A stretch of 64,000 nucleotides of DNA, taken from assembly GCF_027270315.1 (NCBI RefSeq), contig NZ_CP114413.1, positions 3,410,001 through 3,474,000 on the forward strand. Reading direction: 5' to 3'. The position numbers and the translations under genes are program-made. Positions 15,633 through 26,709 of the stretch are shown here, piece by piece (position 1 is the stretch's first letter; every line of letters starts with the position of its first letter). The notes beneath the pieces are model-generated. The model ran no database searches. It was not told the DNA's origin and was given only the letters and a program-made list of their open reading frames with translations. Source of the DNA: Streptomyces cinnabarinus. Its GTDB lineage: Bacteria > Actinomycetota > Actinomycetes > Streptomycetales > Streptomycetaceae.

Positions 15633-18265
15633 GCGGAACCTCCGATCAGGGTGAGGAAGGCGTCCTCCAGGCGGCGGTGCGGGCCGACGGACTCCACGGG
15701 CACTTCCAGCCGTACGAGTTCGGCGACCAGGCGGGCCGCGCTGCCGTCGGCGTCCAGGCGGACGAGGAGTCCGTCGTCGGTCCGTACCGCGGAGGCGATG
15801 CCCGGCAGGGCGGCGACCTTCTCGGCGACCGGCTCCTCGACCGGGGCGGCCGTGCCGACGAGCAGGGTGTCGCCGGAGCCGACGATCTCGCCGACGGGGC
15901 CGGCCTGGACGAGCCGGCCGCGGTCCATGACCACGAGGTGGGTGCAGGTCTGCTCGACCTCCGCCAGCAGATGGCTGGAGACGATCACCGTGCGTCCGGC
16001 GGCCGCGTACCGGATCATCACCTCGCGCATCTCGCGGATCTGCGGCGGGTCCAGGCCGTTGGTCGGCTCGTCGAGGATCAGCAGGTCGGGCAGGCCGAGC
16101 ATGGCCTGGGCGATGGCCAGGCGCTGGCGCATGCCCTGGGAGTAGGTGCGTACCGCGCGGGCGAGCGCGTCGCCGAGACCGGCGATCTCCAGGGCCTCGT
16201 CCAGGTGGGCGTCCTCGGCGGAGCGGCCGGTGGCGGCCCAGTACAGCTCCAGGTTCTCCCGGCCGGACAGATGCGGCAGGAAGCCCGCGCCCTCGACGAA
16301 GGCGCCGACGCGGGAGAGGACCGGGGCGCCGGGGCGGATGGCGTGGCCGAAGACGCGGATCTGGCCGCCGTCCGGGCCGATCAGGCCCATCAGCATGCGC
16401 AGGGTCGTCGTCTTGCCCGCGCCGTTCGGGCCGAGCAGCCCGAGGACCTGGCCCTTCTCCACACGGAAGGAGAGGTCGCGGACGCTGTAGCGGTCGCCGC
16501 CCGCGTACTTCTTGCTCAACTCGGTGATCTGGAGCGGGACGTCGGCCAGCTCGGGGTCGGGGGCGGGGCCCGCGGTGCGGCGGCGGGCGGTCAGCAGCAG
16601 GGCCGCGGCGACCAGCACACCGGCGATCGGCAGCCACCAGACCCACGCGGGCAGCGGCGCGGCGGCGGTGCTCACGCCGGGGGCCGTGGGCACGGTCAGG
16701 TCGCTCTTGAGGGAGACGGTGTACGTGGCCGGGGCGGTCGGGGAGGCGTAGCCGAGGTCCGTGGAGGCGAGGACCAGGCGGAGCCGGTGGCCCTTGTCGA
16801 TCTCGTGGTCGACGGCGGGGAGCGTGATCGTCACGTCCTTGCCGGACTTCGCGTCCTCGACGCGCAGGGGGGTGACGAGCTGGGACGGCAGCACCTGCTG
16901 GGTGCCGTCGGCGCCGACGTCGTACACCTTGGCGAAGAGGACGGCGTCCTCGCCGGTGGACTTCACATGGACGGTGACCGTCGGGGAGCCGGTGACGCGC
17001 AGGTCGTCGGCGACGGGGGCCGAGTCGAAGCGGGCGTACTGGCCGGGGAAGTCGAGGGAGACGCCGACGCCGAGGGAGGAGAGCTGGGCGAGGCCGCCGC
17101 CCCCGCCGAGCCCTGGCAGGGCGGAGATGGCGGGCGGTGCGGCACCGGCCGGGTTGGCGAAGCTCTGCTCGCGGCCGGTCAGGGCGACGGACTTCGGGCC
17201 GCTCCCCAGACCGGGGTAGCTGTCCCCGCTCGCGCCCCGCAACTGGGCCTCGCCGTCGGTGGAGTCGACGCCGCCGGTGCGGGTGACGCGGAAGGCGGGG
17301 CCGGTGTCGGCGGCCTCGTCACCCTTGAGGTACCGGTCGAACCAGCCCTGGACGCGAGCCCGGACCCGGTCGGCCTCCATGTCGCCGCCGTCGTGGCCGC
17401 CCGCGATCCAGTCGACGTCGACGGGGGCGCCGTTGGCCCGGATCGCCTTCGCGGCGGCGTCGGCCTGGCCGAGCGGGAAGAGGGAGTCGGTCTGCCCCTG
17501 CACCAGCAGCGTGGGAACCCTGATGCGGTCGGCGACGGCGGACGGCGAGCGCTCCTCCAGCAGCTCGCGGGCCTCGGCGTCCGGGGTGCCGGACTCGGCG
17601 ACCCGGTCGTACATCCGGCACAGCGTGGCCTCGAACCGGTCGCAGCCGCCGGCGGTGTTGACGAAGATCCCGGCCCAGAGCTTCTTGAAGACGCCGTTCG
17701 GGAAGAGGGCGTCGGCGAGGTTCCAGTAGGTCACCGCCGGGGCTATGGCGTCGACGCGGTCGTCGTACCCGGCGCCGAGGAGGCTGATCGCGCCGCCGTA
17801 GGAGGCACCCGCCATGCCGACGCGGGGGTCGCCCGCCTTGTCGAGCCGGACCTGGGGCTGCTCGGCGAGCCAGTCGATCAGCTTCGACACGTCGGCGACC
17901 TCGGCCTTCGGGTCGTTGAGGCCGACCTCGCCGGTGGACCTGCCGAAGCCGCGGGCCGACCAGGTCAGCACCGCGTACCCATCGGCGGCCAGCTCCTCGG
18001 CCTGCTCGCGCACATCGTCCTTGCTGCCGCCGAAGCCGTGGCCCAGCAGGACGGCGGGGCGGCGCTCGTCCCCGGCGGTGGTGAAGTACGAGGTGTCAAG
18101 ACGTACGCCGTTCACCGACATCACCCGGTCCGCGCGGCGCACCGCGGGCCCGTCGTCGGAGGCGACCGCCGTCCAGGTGCCGGCACCGGCGAACACGACG
18201 ACGGCGGCCCCGGCGGCCAGCAGACGCCGGGGCCGCCGGAACGGCCCTCGCAGTCGAAGATCCAT
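15629..18265 (-). CDS. Fusion of secreted alpha/beta hydrolase (CocE/X-Pro-type) with ABC transporter ATPase
   Basis: The 878 residues fall into four parts. A basic N-terminus and membrane helix (15-35) anchor the protein. An extracytoplasmic alpha/beta hydrolase (about 50-320) has nucleophile Ser155 in GASYGG, probable Asp260 in GQTDS and His291 in GGHDGG, followed by a beta-sandwich X-Pro-peptidase-C-like domain (about 360-525). A second helix (541-559, ending ARRR) returns to the cytoplasm. An ABC ATPase follows, with Walker A GPNGAGKT (612-619), a YSQGMRQR signature (from 708), Walker B LLILDEP (728-734) and an H-loop SSHLL. The charge pattern supports N-in, hydrolase-out, ATPase-in. The coupled downstream permease completes the exporter. 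The start gives a clean positive N-terminus. Confidence 0.9.
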   Translation of the reverse strand: MDLRLRGPFRRPRRLLAAGAAVVVFAGAGTWTAVASDDGPAVRRADRVMSVNGVRLDTSYFTTAGDERRPAVLLGHGFGGSKDDVREQAEELAADGYAVLTWSARGFGRSTGEVGLNDPKAEVADVSKLIDWLAEQPQVRLDKAGDPRVGMAGASYGGAISLLGAGYDDRVDAIAPAVTYWNLADALFPNGVFKKLWAGIFVNTAGGCDRFEATLCRMYDRVAESGTPDAEARELLEERSPSAVADRIRVPTLLVQGQTDSLFPLGQADAAAKAIRANGAPVDVDWIAGGHDGGDMEADRVRARVQGWFDRYLKGDEAADTGPAFRVTRTGGVDSTDGEAQLRGASGDSYPGLGSGPKSVALTGREQSFANPAGAAPPAISALPGLGGGGGLAQLSSLGVGVSLDFPGQYARFDSAPVADDLRVTGSPTVTVHVKSTGEDAVLFAKVYDVGADGTQQVLPSQLVTPLRVEDAKSGKDVTITLPAVDHEIDKGHRLRLVLASTDLGYASPTAPATYTVSLKSDLTVPTAPGVSTAAAPLPAWVWWLPIAGVLVAAALLLTARRRTAGPAPDPELADVPLQITELSKKYAGGDRYSVRDLSFRVEKGQVLGLLGPNGAGKTTTLRMLMGLIGPDGGQIRVFGHAIRPGAPVLSRVGAFVEGAGFLPHLSGRENLELYWAATGRSAEDAHLDEALEIAGLGDALARAVRTYSQGMRQRLAIAQAMLGLPDLLILDEPTNGLDPPQIREMREVMIRYAAAGRTVIVSSHLLAEVEQTCTHLVVMDRGRLVQAGPVGEIVGSGDTLLVGTAAPVEEPVAEKVAALPGIASAVRTDDGLLVRLDADGSAARLVAELVRLEVPVESVGPHRRLEDAFLTLIGGSA

Positions 18266-18501
18266 GTTTCAACGGTACGGGGTGAACCTGTCGGAGAGTT
18301 ATCGACCGCAGGCCGAACCGGCTGACCTACCAGGGGCGTACGGGGACCGCTCGGCATACCGCGCCCGCGGTACGAGGACCGCTGTTCGAGGAGCCACACG
18401 ATCAACTGAAGCCGGGCGAAACGGCACACCCAGCTCCCGCCGGCGGCAGACCCTTGAAGGTCCCCCCACTGAAGGCCCCCCACTGCGAACGGAGACGCCC
18501 T

Positions 18502-19884
18502 GTGCGCATCACCGACATCCAGCGCTGCGAGGTCCGGCCCGGACAGCTCGTCGAGTGGACGCTCTCTCCGGCGACCGTCGCGAGAGCCGCGCTGCTGCCG
18601 GACGACACACGGCCACCGGCGTACATCCAGGAGTCGCACATCAGGACCGCCAGGACCGTGCGCGAGGACGGTCTGTTCGTCCCGACCTGGCTGGGCACCG
18701 CCTTCGACATCCCGGGCCCGGTCGACCTCGACGCCCTCCAGGACGCCCTGCGCGGCTGGACGCTGCGGCACGAGACACTGCGCAGCGGCTTCCGGCCGGA
18801 CGGGGACGAACTGCGCCGGTTCACCCTCGGCACGCGCGAGGTGTCCCTGCACCGTGAGGTCGTCGGCGACTTCGACGACGCGGGTGAGCTGGTGCGGCAC
18901 CTCCAGAACCGTTTCGACGTGGCCGCGGACGCGCTGCGCTGGCCGAACCTGATCTACACGGCGGTCGTGCGGGACGACGGGGCCAGCGTGTACATGGCCT
19001 TCGACCACAGCAATGTGGACGCCTACTCCATCCACCGCATCCCCGCCGAGATCCACGAGCTCTACGCGGCGGGGCTCGCGGGCCGGGCCGTGGAGCAGCC
19101 ACCGGTGAGCAGTTACATCGACTTCTGCGAGATCGAGCGGGCGGACGCGGACCGGATCGACGCGGGGCACGAGGTTGTCGGGCGCTGGCGGGAGTTCATC
19201 GGGCGCTGCGACGGGAGGCTGCCGGGGTTCCCGGTGGATCTCGGTCTTGAGCCCGGGGGGCCGCTGCCGACGCAGAAGCTGATGAGCGAGCCGCTGGTGG
19301 GCGCGGAGGACGCCGCCGCGTTCGAGGCGTACTGCCGTCCCTACGGCGGCAGTCTGGTCGGGTTGCTGGCGGCCACCGCGCTGATCGTGCGGGAGATCGG
19401 CGGGCAGTCCGTCTATCGCACGGTCGTGCCCTTCCATACGCGGGTGAAGTCGCGCTGGTCGGAGTCCGTGGGGTGGTACGTCGGGGGTGCGCCGATCGAG
19501 GTTCCGCTGGTGCCGGTGCCGGACTTCGCGGGTGCGCTGAGGAGTGTGCGCGAGCAGTTGCAGGCCGCGCGGCCGCTGGCGCGGATGCCGTTGGCCCGGG
19601 TGCTGGCGTTGCTGGGGGCGGACTTCCGGCCCACCTCGCCCGATCTGTACTCGATCGTGTCGTACCTCGACGCCCGGGGGATTCCCGGTGCGGCCGACTG
19701 GGCCGAGCAGTCGGCGTACGGGCTGATCAGGGTGTCGTACGGGGATCAGGTCTGTGTGTGGGTGAACCGGCTGCACGAGGGGTTGTGGTTCGCCGGCCGG
19801 TATCCGGATACGGATGTCGCCTACAAGAACATGTCGCTCTATGTGGAGCGGTTGCGTGACGTGATTGCGGGGGTTCGGGGCTAG
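18502..19884 (+). CDS. Free-standing condensation-domain acyltransferase
   Basis: This 460-residue protein has the fold markers of NRPS condensation/PapA acyltransferases: RHETLRSGF near residue 89 and the active-site segment AFDHSNVDAYS. In that segment, His169 and Asp173 of the HHxxxDG motif are kept, but the first His is Asp and the final Gly is Ala. There is no adenylation or carrier domain nearby, so it is not part of an NRPS here. It may esterify or amidate a small molecule using CoA or carrier thioesters. The GTG at 18502 has GGAG seven bases upstream; the ORF upstream of it is not domain-like. It ends tail to tail with the APC permease, the two stop codons sharing CTAG. Confidence 0.82.
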   Translation: MRITDIQRCEVRPGQLVEWTLSPATVARAALLPDDTRPPAYIQESHIRTARTVREDGLFVPTWLGTAFDIPGPVDLDALQDALRGWTLRHETLRSGFRPDGDELRRFTLGTREVSLHREVVGDFDDAGELVRHLQNRFDVAADALRWPNLIYTAVVRDDGASVYMAFDHSNVDAYSIHRIPAEIHELYAAGLAGRAVEQPPVSSYIDFCEIERADADRIDAGHEVVGRWREFIGRCDGRLPGFPVDLGLEPGGPLPTQKLMSEPLVGAEDAAAFEAYCRPYGGSLVGLLAATALIVREIGGQSVYRTVVPFHTRVKSRWSESVGWYVGGAPIEVPLVPVPDFAGALRSVREQLQAARPLARMPLARVLALLGADFRPTSPDLYSIVSYLDARGIPGAADWAEQSAYGLIRVSYGDQVCVWVNRLHEGLWFAGRYPDTDVAYKNMSLYVERLRDVIAGVRG

Positions 19885-21293
19885 TGCGGCGTCAGTTGGT
19901 CCTCGGGGAGTGAGACCAGCCACCGCGTGTCCCGCCTCGGGCGCAGGTACAGCGCCCAGTACAGCGTGGCCGCCGCCGTGATGCCGCCCGTCCAGAGCAG
20001 GTACTCCGTCTCCTGCTGGGTCAGGATGTAGGCGAGGACCACGATCAGCAGGAGCGGCATCGCGGGCCACAGGGGCATGCGCCAGGCGGGGGTGTGGCGG
20101 TGGGCGCCTCGTCGGGAGAGCAGGGCGGCCACCGCCACCAGGAGGTACATGCCGGTCACCGAGACGCCTGTCACGCCGTAGAGGGTGTCCAGGTTGACGA
20201 AGCAGAGGGCGGCGCCGGGGACGCCCACCGCCAGGGTCGCGACCCACGGGGAGCCGAAGCGGCCGAGCTTGGCGAAGACCGTGTTCACCGGCTGGGGCCA
20301 GGCCTTGTCGCGGGCGGAGGCGAACAGGACGCGGGAGTTCTGAATCACCATGACGATGCCCGCGTTGATGATCGCGAGGGCCACGCAGAGGCTGACGAAG
20401 GTGCCGACCGCGGAGCTGGACCAGGCGGTGACCATGGAGCCGATGTCGCCGCCGGTCAGTTCGGCGAGGTCGGAGGCGCCGAGGGTGATGCCGATGACCG
20501 GGACCAGGATGATCACCGCGGAGATGCCGAGGGTGGCCAGCACCGTACGGGCGACGTTCCTGCGCGGGTGCTCCAGTTCCTCGGAGAGGTAGACGGCGGT
20601 GGAGAAGCCCTGGGTGACGAAGAGGGCGATGGCGAGCCCGGAGACGATCAGCATGGCCGTCACGGTGTCCGGGCCGCCGTCCGCCCCCGCGACCTGGAGC
20701 GAGACCAGGCTGTCCGGTCCGCGCTCGGCGTGGGCGAAGCCGAGGACCGCGACGATGGCCGCGGCGATGACCTCCAGGACCAGGAAGACACCGGTGATCC
20801 AGGCGTTGGCGCGCAGGTCCAGCAGACCGGCGAGGGTGGCCAGTAGCATCACCCCGGCGCCCGCCAGCGCGGGGTCCAGGTGGACGACCGGGGCGAGATA
20901 GTCGGCGGTGCCCATCGCGATCACGGGCGGCACGATCATCACGACCAGCAGGGAGAGGACGAAGACCAGCCAGCCCGCGAGCCGTCCGGCCAGCGTGGTG
21001 ACCATCGCGTACTCGCCGCCCGCGCTGGGGATCAGGGTGCCGAGCTCGGAGTAGCAGAACGCCACAGCGATACAGAGCAGGGAGCCGATCGCGATGGTGA
21101 GGGCAGTGGCGGTGCCGAGCGAGCCGAACAGATCCGGGACGACCACGAAGAGGGTGGAGGCCGGGGTCACGCAGGAGAGCGTGAGCAGAGTGCCGCCGAC
21201 GACCCCGATGGAACGCTTCAGTTCCGGTGCCGGAACCGATCCGGTGACCGATGCGTCATCGGTGGCGGTGGACTTCTCCAGCGTGTCGGTCAT
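19881..21293 (-). CDS. APC-family amino acid/polyamine permease
   Basis: This 470-residue integral membrane protein has about 12 hydrophobic helices and the APC opening GVVGGTLLTLSCVTP. It carries the consensus segment YSELGTLIPSAGGEYAM, typical of amino acid-polyamine-organocation carriers. It imports or exchanges amino acids or amines using ion gradients; the substrate cannot be assigned. The ATG at 21293 was chosen over the open frame upstream because the latter has no hydrophobic or family-like content. It is convergent with the condensation-domain gene and divergent from the lipoprotein. Confidence 0.88.
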   Translation of the reverse strand: MTDTLEKSTATDDASVTGSVPAPELKRSIGVVGGTLLTLSCVTPASTLFVVVPDLFGSLGTATALTIAIGSLLCIAVAFCYSELGTLIPSAGGEYAMVTTLAGRLAGWLVFVLSLLVVMIVPPVIAMGTADYLAPVVHLDPALAGAGVMLLATLAGLLDLRANAWITGVFLVLEVIAAAIVAVLGFAHAERGPDSLVSLQVAGADGGPDTVTAMLIVSGLAIALFVTQGFSTAVYLSEELEHPRRNVARTVLATLGISAVIILVPVIGITLGASDLAELTGGDIGSMVTAWSSSAVGTFVSLCVALAIINAGIVMVIQNSRVLFASARDKAWPQPVNTVFAKLGRFGSPWVATLAVGVPGAALCFVNLDTLYGVTGVSVTGMYLLVAVAALLSRRGAHRHTPAWRMPLWPAMPLLLIVVLAYILTQQETEYLLWTGGITAAATLYWALYLRPRRDTRWLVSLPEDQLTPH

Positions 21294-21573
21294 GCGGCGG
21301 TTCCGATCGACTCGTGCGGCAGTGGTTCGGAATGGAACACCGACGAAAACCAGTGCGTCAATGGCTGTCTGGCTACGAAATCCGTAGCAAGAACGGCCTC
21401 TTGATCGCGTAAACAGCAGAACAGGCAAGCCATTCCCGTTCCTGCCGCGGTACGGGAACCGCAAGGTGAAGGTCGAAAAAACTGCCGGGGTCCGGCATAC
21501 GGACGTGTCAGTGGGGACCGTTAGAGTCCGTGTGTCACACAGCGAAAACACAGTCGATGGGGCGGGGACACAG

Positions 21574-22422
21574 ATGAAGCTGAGGCACACCACGGCCTGG
21601 GTGGGGCTCACGGCGGCGGCTCTGATGACGGCCACCGCGTGCGGTTCCGAGGCGGCCAAGGGCACGGCGGACAAGGCGGCCGAGGCGGTCACCAACACCG
21701 ACAAGATCATGGCGGCGCTCGCCCGCGCCACCGACCGGACCGAGGAACTGGGCTCGGCCGAGGTGAGCATGTCCACCGATCTGGGCACCGGCACCCCGAT
21801 AGCCATGGACGGCACCTACTCGTGGGGCAACGGCATGGCCTACGACATCCAGATGGACACCAAGGCCGCCCAGATGGAGTCCCTCCAGGACGACCCGACC
21901 ATCCACTGTCTGCTCGTCGATGGCGTCTACTACTACGACGTCGACCCGCAGGCCTCCGGCCCGATCGCGGGCAAGGAGTGGATCAAGGTCGACTCCTCCG
22001 CCGTGTTCGGCGACAGCGGCAGCCAGGCCTACAAGGGCGGCGGCGACAGCGGCAACCCGACGGCCTCCCTGAAGGGCCTGAAGTACGCCGACGACGTCGA
22101 GGACCTCGGCACCGAGACGGTCAACGGCCAGAGCACCCACCACTACCGCGCGGTCCTCGACCAGGAGGACCTGGGCCAGTTCAAGGAGGCCTACAGCGGC
22201 GAGGACAGCATGCTGGGCGACATGACCGGCGGCGCCGCCACCATGGAAATGGACATCTGGGTCAACGACAAGGACCTGCCGGTCCGGCTGAAGCAGGTCA
22301 TGGGCACCATGACGGTCTCCATGGACTTCGCCAAGTTCGGTGCCACCAAGGACATCGACGCCCCGCCGGCCGCCCAGACCGCCGACCTGACCGAGGCCCT
22401 CAAGGAGGCCAACGGCCAGTGA
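21574..22422 (+). CDS. Secreted lipoprotein (LppX/LprAFG-like)
   Basis: This 282-residue precursor has a basic start MKLRHTT, a hydrophobic stretch and the lipobox-like TATAC with lipidated Cys26 or so. The mature part reads like actinobacterial LppX/LprAFG-type lipoproteins, which bind lipids or sugars in a beta-sheet cavity: YSWGNGMAYD, a charged middle and DKDLPVRLKQV. It is anchored to the outer leaflet. The ATG at 21574 follows GGGGAC and gives a proper signal peptide. It is a single gene with its own terminator. Confidence 0.8.
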   Translation: MKLRHTTAWVGLTAAALMTATACGSEAAKGTADKAAEAVTNTDKIMAALARATDRTEELGSAEVSMSTDLGTGTPIAMDGTYSWGNGMAYDIQMDTKAAQMESLQDDPTIHCLLVDGVYYYDVDPQASGPIAGKEWIKVDSSAVFGDSGSQAYKGGGDSGNPTASLKGLKYADDVEDLGTETVNGQSTHHYRAVLDQEDLGQFKEAYSGEDSMLGDMTGGAATMEMDIWVNDKDLPVRLKQVMGTMTVSMDFAKFGATKDIDAPPAAQTADLTEALKEANGQ

Positions 22423-22429
22423 CACGACA

Positions 22430-22467
22430 GGGCCCCGGGCACGTGGATCGCCACCTGCCCGGGGCCC
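22430..22467. terminator. Bidirectional terminator between lipoprotein and mmsA
   Basis: The 12-base arms 22430-22441 and 22456-22467 pair perfectly around a 14-base loop. It sits eight bases after the lipoprotein stop and eleven before the convergent mmsA stop. Confidence 0.88.
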
Positions 22468-22477
22468 GATCGTGCGC

Positions 22478-23980
<1,503 letters not shown>

Positions 23981-23994
23981 GACCAAGAACTCCT

Positions 23995-25878
23995 TCACAG
24001 ATGGCGGCGTCGAGCAGAGACGTGCCGTTCGTACAGCTCACGGGCCTTGACCGCCGACGGTCGGGTCGCGGTCTCGGCCACAGGAACATCCCACCAGGCC
24101 TGTGCCTCGGGCGCGCCCGACACTGTGTCTGTCGTTTCGGTCTCCACGTAGACACATGTGGGAGTGTCGGCGGCCCGTGCCTCGGCGAGCGCCGCCCGCA
24201 GGTCCCGGACGGTTTTCGCGCGCAGCACGCGCATGCCGAGGCTGGCCGCGTTGGCGGCGAGATCGACCGGGAGCGGGGCGCCCGTATAGGTGCCGTCGGC
24301 GGCCGGGAAGCGGTAGGCGGTGCCGTACCGCTCGCCGCCCACCGACTCCGACAGACCGCCGATGGACGCGTACCCGTGGTTCTGCACGAGCAGCATCTTG
24401 ACGGCGATGCCCTCCTGCACGGCGGTGACGATCTCGGTCGGCATCATCAGATACGTACCGTCGCCGACGAGCGCCCAGACGTTGCGCTCGGGAGCGGCGA
24501 GCTTGACGCCGATCGCGGCCGGGATCTCGTAGCCCATGCAGGAGTAGCCGTACTCCAGGTGGTACTGGTCGGACGAGCGGGCCCGCCACAGCTTGTGCAG
24601 ATCGCCCGGGAGCGAACCGGCCGCGTTGATGATCACGTCCGTCTCGTCGACGATCGCGTCCAGCGCGCCGATGACCTGCGGCTGAGTGGGCCGTACGTCC
24701 GGTTCGGCGGCCTCGAAGCAGGCGTCGACGCGCTGCTCCCAGAGCTCCTTGCCCTCGGCGTACCCGGCGGCGTAGGTGGCGGCGACCCGGTGGTCGTGCA
24801 TCTGGAGCGCCTCGGTCAGCTCCATCAGGCCGCTGCGGGCGTCCGCGACCAGCGGCAGCCCGCCGAGCTTGTGGCCGTCGTAGGGGGCGATGTTGAGGTT
24901 GAGGAAGCGGACGCCGGGCTCCTGGAAGAGGGTGCCGGAGGCGGTGGTGAAGTCGGTGTACCGGGTACCCACGCCGATCACCAGGTCGGCGGTACGGGCC
25001 AGCTCGTCGGCGGTGGCGGTGCCGGTGTGGCCGATGCCGCCGACGTCCTGGGGGTGGTCGTGGCGCAGCGAGCCCTTGCCGGCCTGGGTGGAGGCGACCG
25101 GGATGCCGGTGACGGACGCGAACTCGGCGAGGGCCTCCTCGGCGCGGCTGTGGTGGACTCCGCCGCCCGCGACGACGAGGGGCCGGCGGGCGGCGCGGAT
25201 CGCCGTCACGGCCTCGGCCAGCTCGGTCGGGTCGGCGCCCGGACGGCGTACCGTCCAGACCCGCTCGGCGAAGAACTCCTCCGGCCAGTCGTACGCCTCG
25301 GCCTGCACGTCCTGCGGCAGGGCGAGGGTGACGGCGCCGGTCTCGACCGGGTCGGAGAGCACCCGTACGGCCTGGAGGGCGGCCGGGATCAGGGCCTCGG
25401 GGCGGGTGATCCGGTCGAAGTACTTCGACACCGGGCGCAGACAGTCGTTGACGCTGAGGTCGCCCGCGTACGGCACTTCGAGCTGCTGGAGCACCGGGTC
25501 GGCCGGGCGGGTGGCGAAGGTGTCGCCGGGCAGCAGGAGCACCGGGAGGTGGTTGATGGTCGCGAGGGCGGCGCCGGTGACCAGGTTGGTCGCGCCCGGG
25601 CCGATCGACGTCGTCACCGCGTGGGTGGACAGCCGGTTCGACTGACGGGCGTAGCCCACGGCCGCGTGCACCATGGACTGCTCGTTGCGGCCCTGGTGGT
25701 ACGGCATCACCTCGGCGTGCTCGACGAGCGCCTGGCCGAGCCCGGCGACGTTGCCGTGGCCGAAGATGCCCCAGGTCGCGCCGATCAGCCGGTGCCGTAC
25801 GCCGTCGCGCTCGGTGTACTGCGCGGCGAGGAAACGGACCAGCGCCTGCGCGACGGTCAGCCGGGTCGTCGTCGTCAT
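23995..25878 (-). CDS. iolD: 3D-(3,5/4)-trihydroxycyclohexane-1,2-dione acylhydrolase
   Basis: This 627-residue thiamine-diphosphate enzyme has three TPP-fold domains. The PYR domain includes HQGRNEQSMVHAA with the activating glutamate. The C-terminal PP domain has GYEIPAAIG and GDGTYLMM, ending in QNHGYASIGG. IolD hydrolyses the ring C-C bond of diketo-inositol to 5-deoxy-glucuronate in the cytoplasm. The start ATG (25878) overlaps the TGA of iolB as ATGA, so they are coupled. Length matches the family. Confidence 0.95.
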   Translation of the reverse strand: MTTTTRLTVAQALVRFLAAQYTERDGVRHRLIGATWGIFGHGNVAGLGQALVEHAEVMPYHQGRNEQSMVHAAVGYARQSNRLSTHAVTTSIGPGATNLVTGAALATINHLPVLLLPGDTFATRPADPVLQQLEVPYAGDLSVNDCLRPVSKYFDRITRPEALIPAALQAVRVLSDPVETGAVTLALPQDVQAEAYDWPEEFFAERVWTVRRPGADPTELAEAVTAIRAARRPLVVAGGGVHHSRAEEALAEFASVTGIPVASTQAGKGSLRHDHPQDVGGIGHTGTATADELARTADLVIGVGTRYTDFTTASGTLFQEPGVRFLNLNIAPYDGHKLGGLPLVADARSGLMELTEALQMHDHRVAATYAAGYAEGKELWEQRVDACFEAAEPDVRPTQPQVIGALDAIVDETDVIINAAGSLPGDLHKLWRARSSDQYHLEYGYSCMGYEIPAAIGVKLAAPERNVWALVGDGTYLMMPTEIVTAVQEGIAVKMLLVQNHGYASIGGLSESVGGERYGTAYRFPAADGTYTGAPLPVDLAANAASLGMRVLRAKTVRDLRAALAEARAADTPTCVYVETETTDTVSGAPEAQAWWDVPVAETATRPSAVKARELYERHVSARRRHL

Positions 25879-26702
25879 CGGTAGCCCTCCGTGTGGTCGG
25901 GGTGGAAACAGATCCGCCACTCCCGGGTCTCCCCCGGGCCCGCCATCACGTTCAGGTAGTACATGTCATGGCCGGGCTGGGCGATCGACGGGCCGTGCCA
26001 GCCGTCGGGGACGAGCACGACATCACCGGAACGGACCTCCGCGAGTACGTCGGAGCCACCCTCGCGGGACGGGGAGACGCGCTGGTAGCCGAAGCCGTGC
26101 GGGCCGTCGATCTCGAAGTAGTAGATCTCCTCCAGCTCCGACTCCTCCCCCGGCCGGTGCTCGTCGTGCTTGTGCGGCGGGTACGAGGACCAGTTGCCGC
26201 CGGGGGTGATCACCTCGACGGCGATGAGCCGGTCGCACTCGAAGGCGTCGGCGGAGGCGAAGTTGCGCACATGGCGCAGCCGGTTGCCGCTGCCGCGCTC
26301 CTCCCTGGGGACCTCCGGCGCGGGGCCGTAGCGGGCGGGGAGTCGTCGCTCGCACCTTGCTCCTGCCAAAGCAAAGCGGCCACCCGCGCCGGAGGCGATC
26401 TGTGCCCGGGCGTCTCGGGGTACGTACGCGAAGTCAGTGACCGACGCGAAGACGCTTTCCCGGCCCAGGAGTTGGAACTCCTGCTGTGCTGTGCGCACCG
26501 TACAGCCGCCGTTGAGGGGCAGCACGATCCACTCGCTGTCCCCGGCGTCGAAGGTGTGTGTGCCGCCCGGCTCCAGCCCCACGATCCGCAGCGCGCTGTG
26601 GGTCCAGCCGGCCCGCTTCGGATCGATGTCGAGCGTGTAGTGCCCGTCCGCGGTCGCGCCCCTGGGGACGTACAGCTCCCTGTCCCTGCTCGTCGTGTTC
26701 AT
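25875..26702 (-). CDS. iolB: 5-deoxy-glucuronate isomerase
   Basis: This 275-residue bicupin is of the IolB family. The metal ligands are visible in PPHKHDEHRPGEESE near residue 175 and in the VPDGWHGPS loop. It isomerises 5-deoxy-glucuronate to 2-deoxy-5-keto-gluconate in myo-inositol catabolism. It sits in the leftward operon between the Cgl0159-like gene (7 bases upstream) and iolD (overlapping). Confidence 0.95.
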   Translation of the reverse strand: MNTTSRDRELYVPRGATADGHYTLDIDPKRAGWTHSALRIVGLEPGGTHTFDAGDSEWIVLPLNGGCTVRTAQQEFQLLGRESVFASVTDFAYVPRDARAQIASGAGGRFALAGARCERRLPARYGPAPEVPREERGSGNRLRHVRNFASADAFECDRLIAVEVITPGGNWSSYPPHKHDEHRPGEESELEEIYYFEIDGPHGFGYQRVSPSREGGSDVLAEVRSGDVVLVPDGWHGPSIAQPGHDMYYLNVMAGPGETREWRICFHPDHTEGYR

Positions 26703-26709
26703 GCGGCCC

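Noticed and set aside
11071..18325. Very long plus-strand frames over the acyl-CoA ligase and hydrolase-ABC genes
   Set aside because: They are antisense frames of real genes, rich in Gly, Arg and Asp with no domains.
18502..19884. Part of a nonribosomal peptide synthetase cluster
   Set aside because: No adenylation, carrier or thioesterase domain occurs nearby; it is a free-standing domain.
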